Shown: piece after piece, positions 50,276 through 60,332 of the stretch
Numbering within the stretch: the stretch's first letter is position 1
Layout of the letters: each line of letters begins with the position of its first letter
DNA from: Halothiobacillaceae bacterium
GTDB taxonomy: Bacteria; Pseudomonadota; Gammaproteobacteria; Halothiobacillales; Halothiobacillaceae
Assembly: GCA_028696185.1 (NCBI GenBank)
Contig: JAQVHL010000002.1
Coordinates: 62,001 to 126,000, forward strand
DNA: 64,000 bases
Reading direction: 5' to 3'
Made by a program: the position numbers and the translations under genes
Notes under the pieces: generated by a model
Databases searched by the model: none
What the model saw: only the letters and a program-made list of their open reading frames with translations
Told to the model about the DNA's origin: nothing

Positions 50276-50938
50276 TCACAAGGTACCGAGAAAATTCACC
50301 AAGTTGGCGATTTCTTCGTCCGATAGCCCGCCTACAATCTGTCGCATGTCGGGGTCGATGCGGCCATCGTCGGCGTTGCGGTAGCGCTCCAGCGATTGAC
50401 GCAGGTAGGTGGATTTCTGTCCTGCGAGCCAGGCATAGCCCTTTTCGTCCCGTCCGTCCGGGCCGTGGCATCGCAGGCACATGGCGTCGTAGACTCGCTT
50501 GCCGCGAGCGGCGTCTCCGGGTTGCTCGGAACGTTCCAGGTTAGTGCGTGCTTGCAGCGGCTGGCTGGCGTAGAACAGTGCCACGTTGATCAGCTCTTCC
50601 GGGCTCATGCTCTCGATGAGCTTGTTCATGTTCATGTCGATGCGCAGCTTGTGCGCATAGGCATGCATCTGTTCAAGCAGGAACGCCGGATTTTGTCCGG
50701 CCAGGTTGGGGATCCAGTCACGTGTGCTGATGCCGTCCTTTCCATGGCAGACGGTGCATAGCAGGGCGCGCTCCTGTCCCGCGCGCACCGCGCTGGCATG
50801 CAGGACCGGGTTGCTCATGATCTGGCGCATGTTTTGCTGGAGCGCTTCGATTCCAGCAGGCTGGGCATGCGCCACAGCGGCGGCCAGAGGGCTGAACGCA
50901 AGGAGTGCGCCTAGCAGGCGACTGCGGACCCCATACAT
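50276..50938 (-). CDS. Diheme cytochrome c (c4-like)
   Basis: 220 residues. A periplasmic electron carrier with two CxxCH haem sites, CTVCHG and CLRCHG, and one signal peptide (GALLAFSPLAAAVAHAQ). The first domain bears ISTRDWIPNLAGQNP and the second YAWLAGQKSTYL, each with a following axial Met region, as in cytochrome c4 twins. The ATG at 50938 is preceded by AAAGGAG; a longer upstream open frame is rejected. It may hand electrons from sulfur oxidation to a terminal oxidase, which is inference from organism type. Confidence 0.88.
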   Translation of the reverse strand: MYGVRSRLLGALLAFSPLAAAVAHAQPAGIEALQQNMRQIMSNPVLHASAVRAGQERALLCTVCHGKDGISTRDWIPNLAGQNPAFLLEQMHAYAHKLRIDMNMNKLIESMSPEELINVALFYASQPLQARTNLERSEQPGDAARGKRVYDAMCLRCHGPDGRDEKGYAWLAGQKSTYLRQSLERYRNADDGRIDPDMRQIVGGLSDEEIANLVNFLGTL

Positions 50939-51091
50939 ACGACGTGCTCCTTTTTTTCGTGTCGGCATGAAGGTTGTCATTGAAATATGACGGGTTTTAA
51001 ACCTTTTTTCCGGAAGGGGCAAATGAAGAACTTTGATGCGCCTGGCTTGCCCTTTTGTGGCGCACAGCCTCAGGCTGATCCACGTTCGTTT

Positions 51092-51119
51092 TTGAGAACG
51101 GCTCGAAACCGGATAAAAT
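51092..51119 (+). promoter_or_regulatory. Probable sigma-70 promoter of ndk
   Basis: TTGAGA (51092-51097), a 16-base spacer and TAAAAT (51114-51119), 48 bases before the ndk ATG. The rest of the 229-base divergent gap to the cytochrome gene shows nothing else clear. Confidence 0.6.
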
Positions 51120-51167
51120 CGCAAGGTTCCATCAACCCTTCTTATTTCAGATAAGGTATACACGACC

Positions 51168-51596
51168 ATGGCCACCGAGCGCACGCTCTCCATCATCAAG
51201 CCCGACGCCGTTGCGAAGAACGTGATCGGCGAAATCTACAGCCGTTTCGAGAAGGCCGGCCTGCGCATCGTTGCCGCGCGCATGATGCAGCTCTCCCGCG
51301 AACAGGCCGAGGGTTTCTATGCCGTACACCGCGAGCGCCCGTTCTTTGGTGAGCTGGTGTCCTTCATGATTTCCGGTCCCGTCATGGTGCAGGTACTCGA
51401 AGGCGAGGACGCCGTGCTGAAAAACCGCGACCTGATGGGCGCAACCGATCCGAAGAAGGCTGAAGCCGGTACCATCCGCGCCGATTTTGCCGACAGTATC
51501 GATGCCAACGCCGTCCATGGCTCCGACAGCCTGGAAAACGCCCGGATCGAGATCGACTACTTCTTCAAGCCCGAAGAAGTCTGCCCGCGCGCGTAA
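51168..51596 (+). CDS. ndk: Nucleoside diphosphate kinase
   Basis: 142 residues. It balances nucleoside triphosphate pools through a phospho-histidine. [15 protein letters not shown] opens the protein; the active His lies in NAVHGSDS, and the [11 protein letters not shown] segment is typical. Conserved neighbour of rlmN. Confidence 0.97.
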   Translation: MATERTLSIIKPDAVAKNVIGEIYSRFEKAGLRIVAARMMQLSREQAEGFYAVHRERPFFGELVSFMISGPVMVQVLEGEDAVLKNRDLMGATDPKKAEAGTIRADFADSIDANAVHGSDSLENARIEIDYFFKPEEVCPRA

Positions 51597-51601
51597 TCCC
51601 C

Positions 51602-52750
51602 ATGAGTACAGCGTTCGCGCCCGAAATTCCCGATGATCGTCCGGTGGAGATCCTCGGGCTTGGGCGTGCGCGCCTGGAAGCCTTTTTCGCCTCGCTGGGC
51701 GAAAAGCCGTTTCGTGCCGTTCAGGTGATGAAGTGGCTGCACCAGCGAGGCGTCACCGATTTTTCGCAGATGACCGACCTCTCCCGCGCCCTGCGCGAGA
51801 AGCTGGCCCAGGTCGCCTGCGTTACCCTGCCGGATGTGGTGGTCGATCAGGCCTCCCGCGATGGCACCCGCAAATGGGTGCTGCGTCTGGAGGGAGGCAA
51901 CAGCGTCGAAATGGTCTACATCCCCGAGGATGACCGAGCGACGCTGTGCGTCTCCTCCCAGGTGGGCTGCTCGCTGGCCTGCACTTTCTGCTCCACCGGT
52001 CGGCAGGGTTTCAACCGCAACATGAGCACGGCCGAAATCGTCTCGCAGCTTTTTCTGGCCAACCGGCTGGTGGAGCGCGAGGTGGTGCCGGGGCGAAAGA
52101 TCACCAATATCGTCTTCATGGGTATGGGGGAACCCCTGCTCAATTTCGATGCGGTGTGCGAGGCGGCGGAAATCATGATGGAAGACAATGCCTGGGGACT
52201 GTCCAAACGTCGGGTGACGGTCAGTACCTCCGGCATCGTGCCCGCCATGGATCGTCTGCTGGAGCGCGTCGATGTCAGCCTTGCCGTGTCGCTGCATGCA
52301 CCGACCGACAGCCTGCGAGATGAGCTGGTGCCTATCAACCGCAAGTACCCTCTGGCCGAGCTGATGGCCGCCTGTGATCGTTACGCGCCGCGCTGCCCCA
52401 CCGGCGCCATCACCTACGAGTATGTGATGCTCAAGGACGTGAATGACACACAGGCGCATGCCGATGCGCTGATCCGCCTGTTGCACGGGCGCGAGGCCAA
52501 GGTGAACCTGATACCGTTCAATCCCTTCCCGATGTCGGGGTATGAGCGATCCTCGTTCGCCCGTATCGCGAAGTTCCAGCAGCGTCTGGTGGCTGCCGGG
52601 ATCAACACCATCCCGCGCCGCACGCGCGGCGAGGATATCGATGCCGCTTGCGGGCAGCTGGTGGGGGATGTGGATGATCGTGCCCGTCGCGACGAGAAGC
52701 TGCGTAAACTAGGCGTGGTGGTGGCGCCGGGCGCCGCTAGCACTTGTTAG
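51602..52750 (+). CDS. rlmN: Dual-specificity 23S rRNA/tRNA m2A methyltransferase RlmN
   Basis: 382 residues. A radical-SAM enzyme that methylates A2503 of 23S rRNA and A37 of some tRNAs. The cluster motif is CSLACTFC; GMGEPLLNFD and VSTSGIVPAMDRL are present. The C-terminal Cys (DAACGQL) is the methyl-carrying partner. The ATG follows ndk by 5 bases with no clear ribosome site, so coupling with ndk translation is likely. Length is normal. Confidence 0.96.
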   Translation: MSTAFAPEIPDDRPVEILGLGRARLEAFFASLGEKPFRAVQVMKWLHQRGVTDFSQMTDLSRALREKLAQVACVTLPDVVVDQASRDGTRKWVLRLEGGNSVEMVYIPEDDRATLCVSSQVGCSLACTFCSTGRQGFNRNMSTAEIVSQLFLANRLVEREVVPGRKITNIVFMGMGEPLLNFDAVCEAAEIMMEDNAWGLSKRRVTVSTSGIVPAMDRLLERVDVSLAVSLHAPTDSLRDELVPINRKYPLAELMAACDRYAPRCPTGAITYEYVMLKDVNDTQAHADALIRLLHGREAKVNLIPFNPFPMSGYERSSFARIAKFQQRLVAAGINTIPRRTRGEDIDAACGQLVGDVDDRARRDEKLRKLGVVVAPGAASTC

Positions 52751-52818
52751 CATGACGGGCTGTTAAAGAGCACTTTTCAATATCCCGGTCAATCCGGTGC
52801 GTAACGGGGGAGAAGCGC

Positions 52819-53601
52819 ATGAGATTCAAAAGCGTCGTACTGAGCCTCGGTCTGCTGGGCCTGGTCGGCTGCTCCAGCCTGCCGACGCCCCCGCCCACCT
52901 CGCCCAACAGCCCGGGCGAGATGGAAAGCAACAACCGCAGTGCGGCCGAACTCAATACGCAGCTGGGTGTGGGCTATCTGCAGCGGGGATACCGGGATCT
53001 GGCGGTCGAGAAGCTCGAACGCGCCCTGGAGCTTGATTCAAGCTATGCACCCGCGCACCATGCCTATGCTCTGGTGCAGGAAATGCTTGGTCAGGACGCC
53101 CTTGCCCAGTCGCACTTCGAACGCGCGCTGCGTTTGAACCCGGCCGACCCCGAGGTACAGAACAACTACGGTACTTTCCTGTGCAAGCGTGGCAAATACG
53201 ACGACGCCCAGCAGGCGTTTTCCCGCGCGGTCGAAGTTCCTCTGTATGCCACACCGGAATTTGCTTACACCAACTCCGGGCGCTGTTATCTTGCCGCAGG
53301 TCAGCGGCCCGAGGCGGAGAAAGCCTTCGCTCAGGCCCTTGTCACCAATGGGCGTTTTGCGCCGGCCCTGCTGCAAATGGCTCAAATGCGCCTCGACGAT
53401 GGGGATGTGCAGACGGCGCGCCAGTTGATGCAGCGCTATGAGCAGATCAGCCAGCACACGCCGGCCAGTCTGTGGCTCGCACTCTCTATTGATCGGGCTT
53501 TGGGGGATAACGAGGCATACGCCAGCCATGCATTGATTTTGCGCGGCAAGTTTCCGGATTCCGAGGAAGCCCGCCAGCTCGAAGGACTCAAGCGTCGATG
53601 A
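52819..53601 (+). CDS. pilW: Type IV pilus biogenesis lipoprotein PilW/PilF (TPR)
   Basis: 260 residues. An outer-membrane lipoprotein that helps the secretin PilQ assemble. Lipobox LVGC with Cys18, then at least four TPR repeats (LNTQLGVGYLQRGYRDLAVEKLERAL and so on). Its place between rlmN and rodZ is conserved. No other pil genes are in the window. The stop overlaps rodZ (ATGA). Confidence 0.92.
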   Translation: MRFKSVVLSLGLLGLVGCSSLPTPPPTSPNSPGEMESNNRSAAELNTQLGVGYLQRGYRDLAVEKLERALELDSSYAPAHHAYALVQEMLGQDALAQSHFERALRLNPADPEVQNNYGTFLCKRGKYDDAQQAFSRAVEVPLYATPEFAYTNSGRCYLAAGQRPEAEKAFAQALVTNGRFAPALLQMAQMRLDDGDVQTARQLMQRYEQISQHTPASLWLALSIDRALGDNEAYASHALILRGKFPDSEEARQLEGLKRR

Positions 53602-54539
53602 AAAAGGACCTCGAACAGGACATGGCACAGGACAGCGTGCGCGGTGAGGTGACGCTCGGGCGTATGTTGCGCGAGGCGCGTGAGCGCAAGGGGCTGACAC
53701 CCGCCGAGCTGGCCGGCCGGATCAATCTCGACGCGCGTCTCGTTGAATCGCTGGAGCGCGATGCCTATGAGGGCTTGCCGGATGCGGTTTTCCTGCGCGG
53801 GTATCTGCGCCGTTGGGCGCCGATGCTGGAGCTCGACGAGTCACGCTTGCTTGCTGCACTGGACCGTGCCGAAGGGCCAAAGCGTTCCGAGCGGGCAAGT
53901 GCGCGCAATGTCCTGCCCGGTACGCCCGTGCAGATGGACCGCCCGCGGCGCTCATTGCCCTGGGGGTGGTTGCTGCTGATTTTGGCGCTGCCCGCCGGGT
54001 ATTTCGCCAGCACCTATTTGCCGGAAAGCGGGCTGCTGGAACGTTTTCTGCCTGGACAGGAGTCGATCACGCCGGTATCGGGCGAGCCGCGTCTGCTGCC
54101 TCTGCCGCCGCCGCCGTCCTTGGGCGACCCCCCGCCGCCCTTGACGCCCCCGTTGGCTGAACCGATGCCGCCGGTCGAAAGCAATGCGACTTCCCCGGCC
54201 CAGTCCGCCCCGCTCGTCTCGTCGGCGGAGGCGCCCGTCGCGCGTTTGCCGGCGCTGGAAAGTCCGGCAGAGCCAGAGCAGGACTCTGTCGCGCCTGGCG
54301 CAGTGGTGTTGCGCACGAGCGGCGCCGAGAGCTGGGTTGAAGTGACCGACGGCACAGGCAAGCGCCTTGTCTATGACACGCTCAAGGCCGGAGCGGAAAA
54401 GCGTGTCGAAGGCAAGCCGCCGTATGACATCTTTCTGGGGAATGCGTCTGCTGTCGAGATCATGTACGAAGGAAAAACCGTGGATACCCGCTCCCATCGC
54501 CGCGCCTCCGGCACGGCACGTCTGAGTCTGGGTAAGTGA
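53598..54539 (+). CDS. rodZ: Cytoskeletal protein RodZ
   Basis: 313 residues. A membrane-spanning partner of MreB in rod-shape control. An N-terminal HTH ([25 protein letters not shown]) binds MreB; the membrane helix is at about 118-137; a Pro/Ser linker ([13 protein letters not shown]) and a C-terminal beta domain ([17 protein letters not shown]) follow. Overlap with pilW and closeness to ispG fit the standard arrangement. Confidence 0.93.
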   Translation: MKKDLEQDMAQDSVRGEVTLGRMLREARERKGLTPAELAGRINLDARLVESLERDAYEGLPDAVFLRGYLRRWAPMLELDESRLLAALDRAEGPKRSERASARNVLPGTPVQMDRPRRSLPWGWLLLILALPAGYFASTYLPESGLLERFLPGQESITPVSGEPRLLPLPPPPSLGDPPPPLTPPLAEPMPPVESNATSPAQSAPLVSSAEAPVARLPALESPAEPEQDSVAPGAVVLRTSGAESWVEVTDGTGKRLVYDTLKAGAEKRVEGKPPYDIFLGNASAVEIMYEGKTVDTRSHRRASGTARLSLGK

Positions 54540-54543
54540 GGCG

Positions 54544-55635
54544 ATGAACTTCCAGCACCGGATCGAACGCCGCGTTTCGCGGCGCATCATGGTTGGGCGG
54601 GTGCCTGTGGGTGGTGACTCGCCGGTATCCGTGCAGAGCATGACCAATACCGACACCCTGGATGTGGCCGCCACGGTCGCGCAGCTCCGCGCGCTGGAGA
54701 AAGCCGGCGCCGACATCGTGCGCGTCTCGGTACCGAGCATGGAGGCCGCCGAGGCCTTCGGGCGCATCAAGCGCGAGATCGGCTGCCTGCCGCTGATTGC
54801 GGACATCCATTTCGACTACCGCATCGCCCTGCGCGTCGCCGAGCTCGGCGTGGACTGCCTGCGCATCAATCCAGGCAATATCGGGCGCGAGGACCGGGTG
54901 CGTGCAGTGGTGGAAGCCGCGCGCGACAAGGGCATCCCGATCCGCATTGGTGTCAATGCCGGGTCGCTGGAAAAGGACCTGCAGCAGAAATACGGCGAGC
55001 CGACGCCTGAGGCGCTGGTCGAATCCGCCTTGCGCCATATCGAGATTCTCGACCGGCTGAACTTCCCGGATTTCAAGGTCAGCCTCAAGGCGTCCGACGT
55101 GTTCATGACCGTCGAGGCCTATCGCCGGCTCGCCGGGCAGATCGAGCAGCCACTGCACCTGGGGATCACCGAAGCGGGGGGCGCGCGTGCCGGAGCGGTG
55201 AAGTCCGCCATCGGACTCGGCATGCTGCTGGCCGAGGGTATTGGCGATACCTTGCGCGTTTCGCTGGCGGCCGATCCGGTCGAAGAAATCAAGGTCGGCT
55301 GGGATATCCTCAAGAGCCTGCACCTGCGTTCGCGCGGTATCAACCTGATCGCCTGCCCGTCCTGTTCGCGGCAGGAATTCGACGTGATCCGCACCGTGAA
55401 CGCACTGGAAGCGCGCATCGAGGACATCGACACCCCGATGGATGTGGCGGTGATCGGTTGCGTGGTCAATGGCCCTGGCGAAGCGCGCGAAGCGGCCATC
55501 GGTCTGGCCGGCGGGCAGCCCAATCTGCTTTACATCGACGGCAAGCCGCATCATAAGGTTGCCGCGGCCGATCTCGTCGACGAACTGGAGCGCGTCATCC
55601 GTGAGCGCGCCGCGCGTACGGCACACCGCGAGTAA
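54544..55635 (+). CDS. ispG: 4-hydroxy-3-methylbut-2-enyl diphosphate synthase IspG
   Basis: 363 residues. A 4Fe-4S enzyme of the MEP isoprenoid pathway. [12 protein letters not shown] opens the TIM barrel; cluster ligands lie in ACPSCSRQ and [13 protein letters not shown], with the Glu as fourth ligand. It needs Fe-S supply from the isc genes upstream. Four bases after rodZ. Confidence 0.97.
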   Translation: MNFQHRIERRVSRRIMVGRVPVGGDSPVSVQSMTNTDTLDVAATVAQLRALEKAGADIVRVSVPSMEAAEAFGRIKREIGCLPLIADIHFDYRIALRVAELGVDCLRINPGNIGREDRVRAVVEAARDKGIPIRIGVNAGSLEKDLQQKYGEPTPEALVESALRHIEILDRLNFPDFKVSLKASDVFMTVEAYRRLAGQIEQPLHLGITEAGGARAGAVKSAIGLGMLLAEGIGDTLRVSLAADPVEEIKVGWDILKSLHLRSRGINLIACPSCSRQEFDVIRTVNALEARIEDIDTPMDVAVIGCVVNGPGEAREAAIGLAGGQPNLLYIDGKPHHKVAAADLVDELERVIRERAARTAHRE

Positions 55636-55664
55636 TCTCCGTCCATCCTTTCGTTGTACCTTTA

Positions 55665-56933
55665 ATGAGCAAAACCCTTCAGTCCGTCCGTGGCATGCAC
55701 GATCTGCTGCCCGACCAATCCCCGCGCTGGCAGCGGGTGGAATCCCTCCTGCGCCGGGTGGCTTCCGCCTACGGCTATCAGGAAATCCGCATGCCCATCG
55801 TCGAGGAAACCGCGCTGTTCAAGCGCTCCATCGGCGAGGTGACGGATATCGTTGAAAAGGAAATGTATACCTTCGAGGACCGCAACGGGGACAGTCTCAC
55901 CCTGCGCCCCGAAGGGACGGCGGGCTGCGTGCGCGCCTGCCTGGAGCATGGCCTGATTCACAATCAGATTCGCCGTCTGTGGTACATCGGCCCCATGTTC
56001 CGCCACGAACGACCGCAGAAAGGGCGTTACCGCCAGTTTCATCAATTCGGGGTGGAGAGCTTCGGCATCGCCACGCCGGACGTGGACGCGGAGCTGATCC
56101 TGATGGGCGCGCGCCTGTGGCGTGAGCTGGGGCTTGTCGATGTGCATCTGGAAATCAACACCCTGGGGTCTGCCGCCGCCCGTCTGGCCTATCGTGAGGT
56201 GCTGATCGCCTATCTGGAGTCGCATCGCCACCGGCTGGACGAGGATGCGCTGCGTCGTCTGCACAGCAACCCCTTGCGTATCCTCGACAGCAAGAATCCG
56301 GACATGCAGGATCTGATCGAGGGGGCGCCTCGTCTGATGGATCATCTGGATGAGGAATCGCTTGCCGATTTTGCAATGCTGCGTGCCACGCTAGATGCCG
56401 CCGGTATTCCCTATCGGGTCAATCCGCGTCTGGTGCGCGGGCTGGATTATTACTGCAAGACCGTGTTTGAATGGGTGACGACCCATCTAGGCGCGCAGGG
56501 CACGGTGTGTGCTGGCGGCCGCTACGACGGGCTGGTCGAGCAGCTGGGCGGTCGGGCGACCCCTGCCGCAGGTTTTGCCATCGGCCTTGAACGTATCGTC
56601 GCCCTTCTGGAGCAGCAGGCCCCGGTGGAAGCGCCGGAGGCGGATGTCTACGTGCTGACGGCGGCCCCCGGCGCCGATATCGCCGGGTTGTGTCTTGCTG
56701 AGCGCTTGCGTGGTGAAACCCCGTTGCGAGTCATGGTCAACTGTGGCGGCGGCGGCCTGAAGGCGCAGTTCAAGCGCGCCGATCGCAGCGGGGCACGTCT
56801 GGCGCTGATTCTGGGCGAGGATGAAATTCGTGAAGGGCGCGTCACCCTCAAGGCGTTGCGCGAGGAACTACCCCAGGAAAGCGTGCCTACGGGCGAGGTG
56901 ATCGGGGCGGTCATGCGCCGCCTGGCTCCTTGA
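55665..56933 (+). CDS. hisS: Histidyl-tRNA synthetase
   Basis: 422 residues. A class II synthetase. [14 protein letters not shown] is the usual start; [13 protein letters not shown] (motif 2 region), [17 protein letters not shown], and the histidine-specific [15 protein letters not shown] and the motif 3 GFAIGLERI are complete. The C-terminal anticodon-binding domain follows. Confidence 0.97.
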   Translation: MSKTLQSVRGMHDLLPDQSPRWQRVESLLRRVASAYGYQEIRMPIVEETALFKRSIGEVTDIVEKEMYTFEDRNGDSLTLRPEGTAGCVRACLEHGLIHNQIRRLWYIGPMFRHERPQKGRYRQFHQFGVESFGIATPDVDAELILMGARLWRELGLVDVHLEINTLGSAAARLAYREVLIAYLESHRHRLDEDALRRLHSNPLRILDSKNPDMQDLIEGAPRLMDHLDEESLADFAMLRATLDAAGIPYRVNPRLVRGLDYYCKTVFEWVTTHLGAQGTVCAGGRYDGLVEQLGGRATPAAGFAIGLERIVALLEQQAPVEAPEADVYVLTAAPGADIAGLCLAERLRGETPLRVMVNCGGGGLKAQFKRADRSGARLALILGEDEIREGRVTLKALREELPQESVPTGEVIGAVMRRLAP

Positions 56934-56973
56934 GCCCGATGACGGAATTGATCAGTATTTTCATCAGGAAGCG

Positions 56974-57591
56974 ATGATGCGGACTTTCGAGAACGAACAG
57001 GAACAGATTGACGCGCTCAAGGATTGGTGGCGCGAGAACGGGCGCTCGGTAATAGCCGGCGTTGTTCTGGCCGGCGTGGCCCTTGGCGGCTGGAACGGCT
57101 GGCAGTGGTGGCAGGAACGGCAGTTCGCCGAAGGCGCCGCTGCCTATGACGTGCTGGAACGTGCAACGGGTGACGAGGCGCGCCTGAGTGCTGTGCAGAA
57201 GCTGGTTCAGGAGGCTCCAAAGACACCGTACGCCGATCTGGCCGAACTTGACGCCGTGCGCCTGCTGATTGCTCAGGGCAAGATCGATGAGGCGCGCGCG
57301 CGACTCGAAAGCCTGAGTGCTCACCCTGCGCGGCCCGAGCTGGAGCCGCTCTTGAAGCTGCGTCTGGCGCGTCTTTACGAACAGCTGGGGCAGGCCGACC
57401 GCGCTCTGGAACTGCTCAAGGCACCCATGCCGGGGCCGTTTGCCTACATGGCCGAAGAACTGCGCGGCGATGTGCTGGCCCAGCAAGGCCGCATCGACGA
57501 AGCGCGGCAAGCCTACGATAGCGCACTGGCTCGCGGACTGGAGCTGGGCCGCGATACCGGGATGTTGCAGCTTAAGCGAGACGATCTTTAA
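56974..57591 (+). CDS. yfgM: YfgM family protein (inner-membrane TPR chaperone)
   Basis: 205 residues. The cytoplasmic start is ENEQEQIDALKDWWRENG, then a membrane helix (VIAGVVLAGVALGGWNGW, about 25-43) and periplasmic TPR-like helices. YfgM binds the SecYEG partner PpiD in E. coli. Start ATG 56974 or 56977 is undecided. It comes between hisS and bamB as in E. coli. A strong hairpin separates it from bamB. Confidence 0.92.
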   Translation: MMRTFENEQEQIDALKDWWRENGRSVIAGVVLAGVALGGWNGWQWWQERQFAEGAAAYDVLERATGDEARLSAVQKLVQEAPKTPYADLAELDAVRLLIAQGKIDEARARLESLSAHPARPELEPLLKLRLARLYEQLGQADRALELLKAPMPGPFAYMAEELRGDVLAQQGRIDEARQAYDSALARGLELGRDTGMLQLKRDDL

Positions 57592-57595
57592 CAGG

Positions 57596-57631
57596 CTGTT
57601 GAAAAAGGGCAGGAAAGCCCTTTTTCAACAG
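57596..57631. terminator. Perfect 15-base hairpin between yfgM and bamB
   Basis: CTGTTGAAAAAGGGC, loop AGGAAA, GCCCTTTTTCAACAG. Read on the plus strand the stem's own T run and upper GC pairs make a terminator that would block read-through into bamB, although bamB is usually co-transcribed with yfgM. Confidence 0.75.
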
Positions 57632-57699
57632 CATGGAAGGCCAGCCATTCATGGCGGGCCTTTTTCCGTTGTTCCTGAGTGGCCCGAAGGAGGGCGACC

Positions 57700-58878
57700 G
57701 TGATCAAACACCGCAAGCCGATGAAGTTTCTCTCCCGTTCTCTGGTCGCCAGCGTGATGGTGGCTGGCGTGCTGGCCGCCGGGTGCAGCAATACCCGCGA
57801 TCATGTCGAGCCGCCTACCAAGCTTGTCGATGTGCGCGGTGAATTCGCCCCGCGTATCGTCTGGTCGGCCAGCACCGGCAGCGCCCAACCCGGTAAGCTG
57901 CTGCGCCTTGTGCCCTATGTGGAAGGGGGGGTGGCCTATACCGTGGATCCGGCCGGCAAGCTCACCGCTGTCGACCTGGACAGCGGCGCTACGCGCTGGG
58001 CACGTTCGCTGGATGTCAAGGCGACTGCCGGACTGGGTGGCGGTGAGGGCCTGCTGGTTCTGGCCACTGAAGACGGCGAGCTCATCGCCGTCGAGCGCGA
58101 AACGGGCGAGGTCCGCTGGCGCAAGCCCCTGACGACGCTGGCCTGGGCGCGACCGGCCGTGGCCGGCGGCAAGGTGATCGTACGTACCGGTGATGGGCGC
58201 GTGTTTGCCTTCGACGCGGTAAAAGGAACTCGTCTGTGGGTAGAGGCCCGCAGCGTCCCGGCTCTGAGTCTGCAAGGGCAGAGCGATCCGGTCGTGCTGG
58301 GCAACGAAGCCGTACTGATCGGGTACGACAACGGTGCCCTGGTCGTGCATGCGCTGGCCGATGGACGCAGCCTGTGGGAAACCCAGGTGGCCCTGCCCAG
58401 CGGGCGCAGCGATATCGACCGCATGGTGGATATCGATGCGACACCGCTGGTCGATCGAGGCGTGGTTTATGCCCTGAGCTACCAGGGGCGTTTGGCCGCT
58501 GTGGAGCTGCGTAGCGGTCAGCCGCTGTGGAATCGCGAGATGTCGGGTTATTCCAGCATGACGGCGGATTCCGGCACGGTGTACTTTTCCGACGCCCGTG
58601 GCGCGGTCTGGGCGGTGGACAAAGCCGGCGGCCAGCCTTTATGGCGGCAGGAAGCCCTGCTGCATCGTGCACTCAGCGCGCCTGTACTGGCTGGACGCTG
58701 GCTGGTCGTTGGTGATCTGGAAGGGTATGTCCATTTCCTGTCTCCCGACGACGGGCATATCGTTGCCCGGACACGGGTGGACGGTGGGCGCGTCGTCGGC
58801 CAGCCGGTGCCGACACGCCAGGGCGTCCTGGTGCTCACCGAGGGCGGTCGCCTGACGCTGGTTGCCGTGCCTGATTGA
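57700..58878 (+). CDS. bamB: Outer-membrane assembly lipoprotein BamB
   Basis: 392 residues. A WD40-like beta-propeller lipoprotein of the BAM complex. A GTG start with strong AAGGAGG six bases before it; an in-frame ATG at 57721 has no such site. The lipid signal ends VLAAGC. The blades repeat WRKPL, LWVEARS, LWETQV, LWNREM-type motifs. The following gene is DUF945-like rather than der directly. Confidence 0.93.
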   Translation: MIKHRKPMKFLSRSLVASVMVAGVLAAGCSNTRDHVEPPTKLVDVRGEFAPRIVWSASTGSAQPGKLLRLVPYVEGGVAYTVDPAGKLTAVDLDSGATRWARSLDVKATAGLGGGEGLLVLATEDGELIAVERETGEVRWRKPLTTLAWARPAVAGGKVIVRTGDGRVFAFDAVKGTRLWVEARSVPALSLQGQSDPVVLGNEAVLIGYDNGALVVHALADGRSLWETQVALPSGRSDIDRMVDIDATPLVDRGVVYALSYQGRLAAVELRSGQPLWNREMSGYSSMTADSGTVYFSDARGAVWAVDKAGGQPLWRQEALLHRALSAPVLAGRWLVVGDLEGYVHFLSPDDGHIVARTRVDGGRVVGQPVPTRQGVLVLTEGGRLTLVAVPD

Positions 58879-58949
58879 GCCCCATCGGTTTAGGCCGGTC
58901 GGATAAAACCTGTGAACTCGTGGTGGCGCGTTCGTTCAGGCGGTGAGCG

Positions 58950-60266
58950 ATGACGCAGCGGCATTGGCGGCGCATACTCATCGCGGGCGTTTTGTTCCTT
59001 ATGGCCGCAGTGGTGCTGCCGTACCAGGTTGGCGCCTTGGTTGAAACCTATCTGCCTTACTGGGGCAGCGCGGTGGCGAACCGTACCGGTCTGGACTGGC
59101 AACCCGAGCCGGGCGAGCGGGGTATCTGGCACAGTCGGAGTGAATCCCGTCTGTGGTTGCCGGGCCAGATCGCACCCCTGCATCTGCACCATGAGATTAC
59201 GCATGGTCCGGGGTGGGCCGATGGACAGCCCTTCCTGGTGCGCATGTTGACCCAGGTGAGCGAGGATTCGCCCTTACGGTTGGATTCCTGGCCTGAGCGC
59301 CTTCCGCTGGTGCTGACGACGTCCGTGGGCCTCGATGGGGTGGTGAGTTTTACCCTGACGCCGGGACAGGGTGCCCTGCTTGTCGATGTCATGGCGCATC
59401 ATGCCCATGGGGAGTGGTCGGGGGCGGGACTGGCCCTTGAAAGCGAACGCGGCGGGGTGACGCTGGATACACCCTGGTTGCGCATCGATCTTCGTGCGCC
59501 GCCGACAGAGGAGGCCTTGCAGGGGCAACTGGGCTGGCGTGCGCAGCGCATGGCCCTCAAGGCCGATGACATGAGCCTCCTTGCCGAGCGCGTCGAGGCG
59601 AGCCTGGTCAGCGCCAGCGACGCGCGTGGCTGGTCCGTGTCGGCGCAGCTCGGTGCCGCGAGCCTGCGCGGGCAGGGGCGTGAGCCTGAATGGTTGGGGC
59701 TAGGGCCTCAGACTCCGTCCGGGCCGCTGACTCTGGCGGTGTCGGGCGAAGGTCTGGATCGTCTGGGTTTCACTGAATTGTGTGAGTGGATGGCGCTGGT
59801 CGAGCGTCGCCACGCTGAAGAGGGGCTGGGGCGGGATATCCTGCTGCGCGAACAGGGTGATGCGGGTATTCAAGCCCTGCTGCGCCTGCTGGACGCGTCC
59901 GGGCGTCTGCATATAGGCCCGATCCGGTTGGCGCTGCCTCAGGGGCGTGTCGAGGGTCATCTGTTTCTGTCCCGCGCGAAACAGGGCATGAGCGATCAAC
60001 CCTGGACTCTCCTGGATGCGCGTGCCGAGCTTTCAGGCGAGCGCGCATTTTTCGAATCCTGGCTGGCAGAGCGTTTTGCCGAACAGCTGACGGATACTGA
60101 GCAGGCCAGGCGCGCCGCACGTGCGCAACTCGCCGAGGGGTTGCGGCGCCGTCTTCTGACGGCGGATGAAGAGTCAATGTATCGTGCCGAGGCCGTGTTG
60201 TCAGGCGGTCGGCTGAACATCAATGGTCGTTCCTGGCCCTTGATGAGTTTTCTTCCCTTTCATTGA
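58950..60266 (+). CDS. DUF945-like (YdgA-type) envelope protein
   Basis: 438 residues. N-terminal membrane helix (about 8-27) and a long beta-rich periplasmic part, ending in LNINGRSWPLMSFLPF, which resembles the ends of YdgA-family proteins. The function of the family is unknown. The gene lies between bamB and der, which are neighbours in most relatives. Its stop is 66 bases before der. Confidence 0.6.
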   Translation: MTQRHWRRILIAGVLFLMAAVVLPYQVGALVETYLPYWGSAVANRTGLDWQPEPGERGIWHSRSESRLWLPGQIAPLHLHHEITHGPGWADGQPFLVRMLTQVSEDSPLRLDSWPERLPLVLTTSVGLDGVVSFTLTPGQGALLVDVMAHHAHGEWSGAGLALESERGGVTLDTPWLRIDLRAPPTEEALQGQLGWRAQRMALKADDMSLLAERVEASLVSASDARGWSVSAQLGAASLRGQGREPEWLGLGPQTPSGPLTLAVSGEGLDRLGFTELCEWMALVERRHAEEGLGRDILLREQGDAGIQALLRLLDASGRLHIGPIRLALPQGRVEGHLFLSRAKQGMSDQPWTLLDARAELSGERAFFESWLAERFAEQLTDTEQARRAARAQLAEGLRRRLLTADEESMYRAEAVLSGGRLNINGRSWPLMSFLPFH

Positions 60267-60332
60267 GTGTCCACGCCCTGCGCGGACGAGCGATGGTCTG
60301 AGCAAGGCCATCGCATGTATCGAGGTATCAAG

